This document shows positions 54,001 through 60,980 of a stretch of 64,000 nt of DNA, one piece after another. The notes under the pieces were generated by a model. That model was given only the letters and a program-made list of their open reading frames with translations, ran no database searches and had not been told where the DNA came from. The stretch covers positions 57,594 through 121,593 of the forward strand of contig JAPONQ010000087.1 of assembly GCA_026713865.1 (NCBI GenBank), read 5' to 3'. How positions within the stretch are numbered: the first letter of the stretch is position 1; every line of letters begins with the position of its first letter. The DNA comes from Chloroflexota bacterium (GTDB lineage: Bacteria; Chloroflexota; Dehalococcoidia; UBA2979). Position numbers and translations under genes: made by a program.

Positions 54001-54576
54001 GCCCGGGTCGGAGAGACCCTCACGGTCGACACCTCGGACATCTCCGACGCCGACGGCCTCGAGAGCGCCGCGTTCACCTACCAGTGGCTGGCCAATGACG
54101 GCTCGGCGGACACCGCTATCCCGGGGGCGGCGGGCAGCAGCTACACCCTGCGCGCCACCGACGTGGGCAAGGCCATCACGGTGCGGGTCTCCTTCACCGA
54201 CGACGCCGGCCACTCCGAGGAGCTGACCAGCGCGGCGACGGCGGCGGTGGTTGCCGCGGCGGATGCCCCGCCGGTGTGGTCGGTGGAGATGACGGTGGTC
54301 CACTACGGCTACGGCGACGTGGGCGCGGCCAGCCCCGAGCTCTTCTCGAACGAAACGGGCGACCTCGACGTGGTGTGGCTCTGGTACTCCGCCCGCACGC
54401 GGGAGATTCAGCTGGCCTTCCTGAAGCCTCTTGCCGACGCCGCGGAGCTGAGGCTACAGCTCGACGACATCTCGCTCGCCTTCCCGACGCACTCCTCCAG
54501 CACGAGCTTTATCTTCACGGACGTCGACATCTCCTGGACGGAGGGCCAGACGGTGGCGGCGAGCATCGTCCGCTAG
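48001..54576 (+). CDS. Giant secreted surface protein: Calx-beta repeats, SRCR domain, SwmB-like domain
   Basis: 2191 residues from GTG 48001; a TTG at 47935 would add 22 residues. The signal peptide is about 1-30 ([26 protein letters not shown] in part). Calx-beta domains are at about 34-267 (two) and 617-1072 (four), each ending in acidic DDDDP. An Ig-like and a jelly-roll-like segment (277-547) lie between, with lower GC. Two related 110-residue beta domains (1074-1294) are followed by an SRCR domain (1297-1413). There [34 protein letters not shown] and GLRC hold the cysteines (first motif 22 residues; key points TICDD and VACRALG). Then come two beta domains, a SwmB-like domain (1679-1780), three 100-residue repeats (1788-2087) and a unique end. 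Likely a calcium-binding adhesin; no LPXTG or membrane anchor is seen. Confidence 0.9.
   Translation: [2191 protein letters not shown]
53362..54261 (+). repeat. Three 300-bp tandem repeats inside the surface-protein gene
   Basis: Units start at 53362, 53662 and 53962, each exactly 300 bp and about 95% identical, encoding 100 residues from [12 protein letters not shown] to TSAATAAV. Each has a hydrophobic-rich beta sandwich with [15 protein letters not shown] and [12 protein letters not shown]. Constant unit length and high identity point to recent duplication or gene conversion, and copy number may vary between strains. Confidence 0.95.
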
Positions 54577-54645
54577 CCTCCGCGGGCGCGAGTCGATGCG
54601 TCGTCTCACCCCTCCGTGTAGCGGCCGAAGCACGGTGACCTGCTC

Positions 54646-57600
54646 ATGACGGCTGTGGTGCGTCGCGCCCGGGGGTGTGAGGGCGTGCCCACGCGTGATG
54701 AACCTCCCCGGAGTTGGCGGTGGCTGCCCGCCGGGAGGCTGACGTTTGCTCTGGGTACGGTGCTCGCCCTTGCCGTCGCCTGCACGGGCGACTCCGAGCC
54801 CAGGCCAACCCCCGCCGCGACCCCAGCTGCCGCCTTCGGAACCCCCACGGCCGCACCCATGCAGACACCTGCACCCCTGCCCACTGCGCCGCCGACGCCC
54901 TCGCTGAGACCCACGCCGGCACCCACGACGGCGCCCACAGCGATGCCCACGGCGACGCCCCCGGCGACGCCCACCGACAGCGCGGATGTCCTCGTCGATC
55001 TACGTGTGCGGTCGGAGCTCGGGAGCGTCATCGGCTTCTTCGCGGACAACTACGGGATCGCGCCCCCGGAGCTCGCGGTGCGCCCGTCGGCGGGCGCACC
55101 GAGCATCTTCCTGACCGGTTCCTCCCGGCGGCCTCCCGCACCCGTCCTGTACATCAACAGCGACCTTCCGGGCTTCTCTCTCGGGGCCACGCTCGCGCAC
55201 CTCTACGCGCGGGTCGTGCAGCACCACCTCACGGCCTTCACGCATGAGCCCGCGTGGATGCCCGAGGCGGCGGCGACGTACGCGGCGGGCCTCTACGCCG
55301 CCGCCGTTCAGGGGCGATCGAGCGACGAGATTCGCAACGGGTGGCTCCGTTCGTCCGCCGGAGCCACGACGCCCCTCGACGCACTCGGGGCGGGCGGAGC
55401 CTTCTACGGCGCGGAGCGAGGCTCTGCGCTGGGCGCGCTCGCGGTCGACTGGCTGGTCGGCTACGCCGCCGCACGCAGCGGAAGCGATGCGGGCCGCGCG
55501 CATCCCTGGGGAGTGCCGCTCATCCAGCAGGCAGCACAGGACGCCCACATCGAGTATTACCGCCTGCTGCCCCGCTCTCGGAACTGGGAGGCGGCGTTCG
55601 AGGCGGCGTTCGGGATCCGGCCCGACGACTTCTACGTCGGATTCGCGCTCGATCACCGCGCGGCGCTCGGGCTCTGGGAGGCGGCCGGCGGCTCGCTCGA
55701 TCGCTTCCGCAGCGACTTCCACGCCTACCGCGAGGCGGCACAGACGTCGCTCGCGCACTTGCGCGATCACGCCGTGGGCCCAACCGTCGTCTTCATCGGG
55801 GACGTTCCCGACGAGCCGCGCGCCGCCGTTCGGGAGCGGGTGGGGAGCGTCTACAGGTTCCTCACCGAGCACCTGGGCGCCGAGCCCTACGAGTACTCGA
55901 TCTATGTCGCCGCGGACGCGCGCTCGGCGCTGCCCCGCTACTACGGCCTCGCCCGCCAGGGGGAACTCGTGGGAGACTACCGGTGCCTGGCCGGCTCTGA
56001 GCTCGTGACCTTCTACGTGCTGACCTGCGAGCAGGAGCTGGACCATCTGACCCTCGTTCGGGACGCCGTCGACGTGCTCAGTCGCGGCACGGGCGGCACG
56101 CCTCCGCCACGCTGGCTGCTCTCGGGGATCCTGTCCTACGTGGAGGCGGCCTATGGGGAGTGGATCGGCATTCGGCCCGACCGGTTCGATGTCGAACAGG
56201 CGAGCGCTGCGCTGCGACCGCCGGTGCCTCTCCGCCAGCTAGAGACCGGCGAGGGCTGGACGGCGGTGGGGAGCGACACGAGCCGGGCGCTGAGCCTCCT
56301 CGCCGTCGACCGGCTGGTGCAGCACGCCGGGGAGCGATCCCTCATGGAGTTCTACCGGCTGTGGTCCAGGGGCGAGCCCAAGCTACCGGTGTACGACCCG
56401 CGGGCGGGCACCTGGGAGGCTGCCTTCGAGCGGGCCTTCGGCCTGACCCTCGACGGCTTCTACGAGGCGTTCGAGCCCACGCCGCCGCCCGACCCGACGC
56501 CGGCACCGGAGCCTGGTCCGCCGCCGGCCGCGGCTCCGGATGCGATCGGCGAGCTGATCGAGCCGGCCCCCGGCGCCTTCGAGCACCGCACCTTCGCGCC
56601 CGGCGAGCTGATCGAGTGGTGGCACGGCATCTTCTTCATGGACACGGCGACGGGCCGGGTCGAGGGCTACCGCGTCGCGGAGGAGGCGAGCCGGCGGGAA
56701 TCGTACCGAGGGCTAGCGTACCCGGACCCGGACAGGGAGCAGGCATTCGTCTTCAGCGCCGCCTACGGCGTGCTCGGGAGCGGCAACCGGTGGGTGGAGG
56801 TGACGCGGGAGGACGAAGCGGTGCGCTTCTTGCTGGACCGCGCCAGCGGGCGTTCCTGGCGGCTGGGCGGCCACCTGGACCTGCGCGGTGCCTCGGGGGA
56901 TCGCCTTCTGTGGCTCGTCGCCGGCACCGCCGTCGTGAGCGACCAAGAGTTCGCCGAGGTGGCGCGGCCGGGGCGCCTGCCGGGGGCGCACCTCTCTGCG
57001 GACGGGAGGCGCGTCCTCTTCACGGACCGCGCGGTCTCCGCGGCGGGGAAGTTCGAGCAGGTCGGGCCGGTCTGCGCGTGGGACATCGTGACCTCGGAGA
57101 GGACGCTGCTTCTGGGGCCGCAGGCGCATGAGCAGTGGGGCGAGCCGGTTGCCGTCTCGGCCTGGCCGGGGCCCGGGGCCGAGACGATCCGCGTCGAGGT
57201 GCGGTACCGCAGGCCGCCGGGAGCCTCGTGGTATGCGAGGGAGTGGTACGACCTGAGCTGGGAGGGCGAGGTGCTGGCGCGGGCCGCGTCGCCGGGGCGG
57301 CGTTCGAGCGAGCGCCCGTCACCCGACCTCGGCTATGTCGCGTGGCCGGAGCCGGGCTACGGTTCGGTCTGGCCGGCGGTGGCGGTCGCCGACGGGGAGG
57401 GCGGTAAGCCGCTGCTGCGTGTCCGCTCAGCCGACTTCCCGGACCTGGGCGCGACATGGCTGGCGAGCGGCGACGGGCTGGTGCTGTGGGGCGCCGCCGG
57501 GGCGGGACCCCTGGACGACCGGACGGTGATCGCACGGATCCGGCCGCAGCCGGTGCTCGAGAGACTGCCGACGCTGCCGGAGGGTCTCGTCCATTGGCCG

Positions 57601-58149
57601 CCGATGCGGGAGGCAATGGTGACCGGCACCGCGGGGAGCGACCGCTTCTTCGCCGGGCGCTATCAGCTCCGGGGCGCCGGAAGCATGGAGGAGGCGCGGG
57701 ACGGCGTTGCGCTGTACGACACGCTCTCGGGCCGCTGGCACCTCGCCGACATCCGCAGGTACCAGCCGGAGAGCGACGCGTGGGGCGACCCACTCTTCTA
57801 CCTGTACCCGTTCTGGCCCGACCACGCGGGCGAGCGGGAGCTGGCGATGGTGGTGGCGACGCACCGCTTCCGCGGAGGGGGCCCCATCTTCCTCAACCGG
57901 ACGGCGCTGGAGCTCACGCCGTTCTCGGAGGAGCTCGCGTTCCGGGTGGCGCGGACGGGGAGCTGCCTGCGCGTACGCGAGGGGCCGGGCGAGGGGCGGG
58001 CGATCGTCGACTGCCTTCCCGACGGCACGCGCGTGGTGTTGGCAAGGGGCCCGTTCCTCCCGGGCGAGAGCTGGCTGGAGTGGGTCCACGTCCGCACCGA
58101 CACGGGCGTGGAGGGCTGGGTCGCTCACCGTTTCCTGGATCACGACTGA
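54646..58149 (+). CDS. Large lipoprotein with two degenerate gluzincin-like segments and C-terminal SH3b domain
   Basis: 1167 residues from ATG 54646. After a basic N-terminus and a hydrophobic stretch, the lipobox VACTGDS leads into a Pro/Thr/Ala linker to about residue 105. Residues 110-345 and 385-620 look like two copies of a peptidase MA-like fold: TLAHLYARVVQHHL and WMPEAAATYAAG in the first, RWLLSGILSYVEAAYG in the second. The zinc motif H-E-x-x-H is destroyed (H-L-x-x-R). Each copy is followed by NWEAAFEAAFGI or TWEAAFERAFGL. The middle (640-1090) is beta-rich. Residues about 1104-1167 are an SH3b domain (SCLRVREGPGEG to GWVAHRFL). Probably a surface binding protein, not a protease. 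Confidence 0.85.
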   Translation: MTAVVRRARGCEGVPTRDEPPRSWRWLPAGRLTFALGTVLALAVACTGDSEPRPTPAATPAAAFGTPTAAPMQTPAPLPTAPPTPSLRPTPAPTTAPTAMPTATPPATPTDSADVLVDLRVRSELGSVIGFFADNYGIAPPELAVRPSAGAPSIFLTGSSRRPPAPVLYINSDLPGFSLGATLAHLYARVVQHHLTAFTHEPAWMPEAAATYAAGLYAAAVQGRSSDEIRNGWLRSSAGATTPLDALGAGGAFYGAERGSALGALAVDWLVGYAAARSGSDAGRAHPWGVPLIQQAAQDAHIEYYRLLPRSRNWEAAFEAAFGIRPDDFYVGFALDHRAALGLWEAAGGSLDRFRSDFHAYREAAQTSLAHLRDHAVGPTVVFIGDVPDEPRAAVRERVGSVYRFLTEHLGAEPYEYSIYVAADARSALPRYYGLARQGELVGDYRCLAGSELVTFYVLTCEQELDHLTLVRDAVDVLSRGTGGTPPPRWLLSGILSYVEAAYGEWIGIRPDRFDVEQASAALRPPVPLRQLETGEGWTAVGSDTSRALSLLAVDRLVQHAGERSLMEFYRLWSRGEPKLPVYDPRAGTWEAAFERAFGLTLDGFYEAFEPTPPPDPTPAPEPGPPPAAAPDAIGELIEPAPGAFEHRTFAPGELIEWWHGIFFMDTATGRVEGYRVAEEASRRESYRGLAYPDPDREQAFVFSAAYGVLGSGNRWVEVTREDEAVRFLLDRASGRSWRLGGHLDLRGASGDRLLWLVAGTAVVSDQEFAEVARPGRLPGAHLSADGRRVLFTDRAVSAAGKFEQVGPVCAWDIVTSERTLLLGPQAHEQWGEPVAVSAWPGPGAETIRVEVRYRRPPGASWYAREWYDLSWEGEVLARAASPGRRSSERPSPDLGYVAWPEPGYGSVWPAVAVADGEGGKPLLRVRSADFPDLGATWLASGDGLVLWGAAGAGPLDDRTVIARIRPQPVLERLPTLPEGLVHWPPMREAMVTGTAGSDRFFAGRYQLRGAGSMEEARDGVALYDTLSGRWHLADIRRYQPESDAWGDPLFYLYPFWPDHAGERELAMVVATHRFRGGGPIFLNRTALELTPFSEELAFRVARTGSCLRVREGPGEGRAIVDCLPDGTRVVLARGPFLPGESWLEWVHVRTDTGVEGWVAHRFLDHD

Positions 58150-58212
58150 GACATCGGCGCCGGGAGCCGGATCGATGATCTCACCGATCGCGTCCGGCGC
58201 CTCGGGTGTCCG

Positions 58213-58392
58213 ATGCCGCATGCTTACGAACCGGCCGTCGATGCCGCCGTGCGGTCGCCGCGCATTGTGGAGGTCGAGAACCTCCAGTACACGAGCGAGC
58301 CGGGCGTGGTGGGGTTCTTCGTCACCTACCCCGCGCGCGGGGACGGCGAGCCGACGGCACGACCCGCCGGGCGGCGCGAGCCACACGCATGA
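58213..58392 (+). CDS. Small open frame before the methylase remnant, unknown
   Basis: 59 residues from ATG 58213, overlapping the next ATG by 4 bp (ATGA). It contains VEVENLQYTSEPGVVGFFVT, which looks protein-like, and a Pro/Arg-rich end. I do not recognise it. It may be the tail of a gene lost with the neighbouring restriction-modification gene. Confidence 0.35.
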   Translation: MPHAYEPAVDAAVRSPRIVEVENLQYTSEPGVVGFFVTYPARGDGEPTARPAGRREPHA

Positions 58393-58595
58393 CCACGACC
58401 CGGCCCACGCTGGCCACCGCCGGCTTCGCCGCGAGGTGGCGCGACAATCCGCGCCGCGGGCGCGCCGCCGCGCAGGAGCACTTCAGCGACCTCTGCCACC
58501 TGCCCGGGGTGGCCACGCGCAACGACCCGCCGGCCAGCCCTCCTCGTGAGGGCCGGGAGAAGGGGAGTTCGCGCGCGATCAGGAGTGACCGTTGA
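58389..58595 (+). pseudogene. N-terminal remnant of a MmeI-like restriction-modification/DNA methylase gene
   Basis: 68 residues. FAARWRDNPRRGRAAAQEHF and SDLCHLPGVATRNDP match the first 45 residues of type IIL (MmeI-like) methylase-endonucleases, which begin with an F-x-x-R-W then a helix and a D-L-C-x-L-x-G-V motif. The match stops after NDP; the rest of the usual 900 or more residues is absent and the frame ends in unrelated Arg/Ser-rich sequence. So it is a fragment. Confidence 0.65.
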
Positions 58596-58953
58596 ACGCC
58601 GCGGAGCCGTAGGTGCGGACGTCCCTAGTCGGTAGCGGCCGACCATGGTCCTGCGCGACGCCGACGAGGTTGAGCACCGATCGCCTCAGGTGGCCGAGGA
58701 GCTCCACGCGGAACCTGTAGAAGGCATGCTCGGGCTCGCGGGCATTGACCTGCAGGACCAGCGGCTCCGCCCGAGCGAGCATGTATGTCGCATTGGCGAC
58801 CGCGCCTCTGGCGGGGGAGTACCAGACGGTCCCGGGATGCAGTACGCAGAGCCTCTTCACCAGGTGGTCGCGCTCGAGCCGGGCGTTGATGTCACCGAAG
58901 CGCTCGGCGACCTCCGCGAAGGTCGTCCCCTCGGGGAGCCTGGTCCCGAGCAC
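58579..58953 (-). CDS. Hypothetical protein, unrecognised
   Basis: 124 residues from GTG 58953. It has a plausible protein composition (FAEVAERFGDINARLERDHL, LCVLHPGTVWYSPARG, YRFRVELLGHLRRSVLNL) with no repeat or signal. The same frame is open upstream to the stop of the RCC1 gene at 59029, with readable AISLAAILNPLHTTVLGT before the chosen start. It may be a truncated gene. No similarity is recognised. Confidence 0.4.
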   Translation of the reverse strand: MLGTRLPEGTTFAEVAERFGDINARLERDHLVKRLCVLHPGTVWYSPARGAVANATYMLARAEPLVLQVNAREPEHAFYRFRVELLGHLRRSVLNLVGVAQDHGRPLPTRDVRTYGSAAFNGHS

Positions 58954-59028
58954 CGTCGTGTGGAGCGGGTTGAGGATCGCCGCGAGCGAGATGGCGGGTG
59001 CGGCGCCCTCCCCGGGGCCTTCCGCCGC

Positions 59029-60894
59029 TCACTCGGCCCAGAACAGAAATCCCGCCCGGTACTCGGTTGCCCCCCAGCACGTCACATCCCCGGCGTCGGT
59101 CAGCGCGCACCTGCGCCCCGGGCTGATGCTGATCGCCGTGTAGCGCCCGGCCGGAATACCTGCCGAATCGGGCGCGAAGATGCCCCAGCACCTCGCCTCC
59201 CCTGCCTCGGCCAGGGCGCAGGCGTCGTACCACCCCAGGGCGATCTGCGAGAGGGGCCCGGCCGGGATGTCTGCCGGATCGTGCGCGAAGATGCCCCAGC
59301 ACCTCGCCTCCCCCGCCTCGTCGATCGCACACGTCCCCCGAGGGCCCGCTTCAATCGCCGTGTAGCGACCGGCGGGAGCGTCCGACTCCCCCCACTCATT
59401 GCTGCCCCAGCAGACTGCCTCGCCGGTCTCGGTCAGCGCACAGCTGTGGAACCAGCCGGCGCTGATCGCCGTGTAGCGCCCGGGCGGCGCGTCCGTCTTC
59501 CCGTATGCGTTCCTGCCCCAGCAGACGGCTTCGCCGGTCGTGGTCAACGCGCACACGTGACCGGCAACACTGATCGCCGTGTAGGGGCCCGGGGGAATGA
59601 CGACATCCCCCGGCCAGCACACCGCCTCGCCCGCTTCCGTCAGCGCGCAGGTGTAGCCCGAGCCGGCGCTGATCGCCGTGTAGCGCCCGGGCGGCGGGTC
59701 CGTCTCTCCGCCCGTGTTCCGTCCCCAGCAGACGGCCTCCCCCGCCTCCGTCAGCGCGCAGGTGTGAAAGTCGGCGTCGCTCACGGCGACGTAGCGGCCC
59801 GGCGCAGGATCGGGCTGCTCCACGATGATCTCCTCCGACTCCCAGCAGACCGCCTCGCCCGCCTCCGTCAGCGCGCAGGCGTACTCCTCCCCGACGCCGA
59901 TCGCCGTATAGCGCCCCGGCGCCGGATCCGGCGGCAGCATCGCCGTCCACGCGTCGCCCCAGCAGACCGCCGTGCCGGCCTCGGTCAACGCGCAGATGTG
60001 ACTGCTCTGGCCGAGCGAGTGTATGCGGCGCATGCTCACCGCGGTGTACGTGCCGGGAGGCGCCGCCGTAGAGCCGAAGCACCTCACCTCCCCGGCCGCC
60101 GTCAGTCCACACGTACGGCGCCCGTCCGAGGCCAGCGACGTGAAGGGTCCCAATCGCTCCTCGCCAAACCATCCGGGAAAGCAGTCGATTTCGCCGTCAT
60201 CGGTGAGCCCGCAGGTGCTGCTGGTCTGGCCTGCGCCGGTGACCCATACCGCGCTGATGGCGGTGTAACGGCCCGGCAGCGAGATGGTCCCAGCAAGGCC
60301 CCAGCGGTCGTCGTACCAGCACCGCGCCTCGCCGTCCGCGGTGAGCGCACAGGCGTGACTCTGCGTCGTGGTGATCGCCACGTAGGGCCCCGGCGGCGCC
60401 CTGCTGACGTGATCGCCCCAGCAGGCAACCTCGCCCGCGTCGGTCAGCGCGCAGGCGTAGGCGGGGGCCTTGCTGATCGCCACGAACGCGCCCGCAGGCG
60501 CGTCGATCTGACCGTGGTCGTTGTCGCCCCAGCAGACGGCCTCCCCCGCCGGCGTGAGCGCGCAGGCCCCTCGCCCGCCGACGCTGATCTCGCTGAAGGG
60601 CCCGCGCGGCGGGTCGGCGACGGGGGGACCTGCCGAGACGAGGCGGTTCACACGAGCGGGCGGCGGGGTCGCCGCGGCCGTCGGCGTGGGGGCGGGCGTT
60701 GCCGTCGGCGTGGGGGCGGGCGTTGCCGCCGGGGTGGCGGCCGGCGGCGGCGTCCTCGCGGCGGCCGCGGCGGGCGGCGGCGCGGTCGCTGCGGGAACCA
60801 CCGCCGCACCTGGCGCCGGCTCGGGTGCGCGCTCGGACGCGCCCGAGCAGGCGGCGCCGAGAGCGAGCGCAACCGCAACCAGCAGAAGGCGCAT
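59029..60894 (-). CDS. RCC1-repeat lipoprotein
   Basis: 621 residues from ATG 60894. The signal MRLLLVAVALALGAACSG ends in a lipobox with Cys16, followed by a Pro/Ala/Thr linker to about residue 85. The rest is about thirteen RCC1-like repeats of 36-45 residues with the core CALTEAGEAVCWG and ends such as GRYTAISAG. Each repeat carries two Cys, so disulfides may hold the blades. RCC1 repeats form seven-bladed propellers and bind proteins or ligands; here the protein would sit on the outer face of the membrane. It is head-to-tail with the next lipoprotein gene on the same strand. Confidence 0.88.
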   Translation of the reverse strand: MRLLLVAVALALGAACSGASERAPEPAPGAAVVPAATAPPPAAAAARTPPPAATPAATPAPTPTATPAPTPTAAATPPPARVNRLVSAGPPVADPPRGPFSEISVGGRGACALTPAGEAVCWGDNDHGQIDAPAGAFVAISKAPAYACALTDAGEVACWGDHVSRAPPGPYVAITTTQSHACALTADGEARCWYDDRWGLAGTISLPGRYTAISAVWVTGAGQTSSTCGLTDDGEIDCFPGWFGEERLGPFTSLASDGRRTCGLTAAGEVRCFGSTAAPPGTYTAVSMRRIHSLGQSSHICALTEAGTAVCWGDAWTAMLPPDPAPGRYTAIGVGEEYACALTEAGEAVCWESEEIIVEQPDPAPGRYVAVSDADFHTCALTEAGEAVCWGRNTGGETDPPPGRYTAISAGSGYTCALTEAGEAVCWPGDVVIPPGPYTAISVAGHVCALTTTGEAVCWGRNAYGKTDAPPGRYTAISAGWFHSCALTETGEAVCWGSNEWGESDAPAGRYTAIEAGPRGTCAIDEAGEARCWGIFAHDPADIPAGPLSQIALGWYDACALAEAGEARCWGIFAPDSAGIPAGRYTAISISPGRRCALTDAGDVTCWGATEYRAGFLFWAE

Positions 60895-60980
60895 GTGCAC
60901 CAGTCTCGCCACCGACACACGGTGGAGTCCGGCGACGCCTGCCGTGCGTCCACCGTAGGACCCATGACCCGTTCCCGCCC

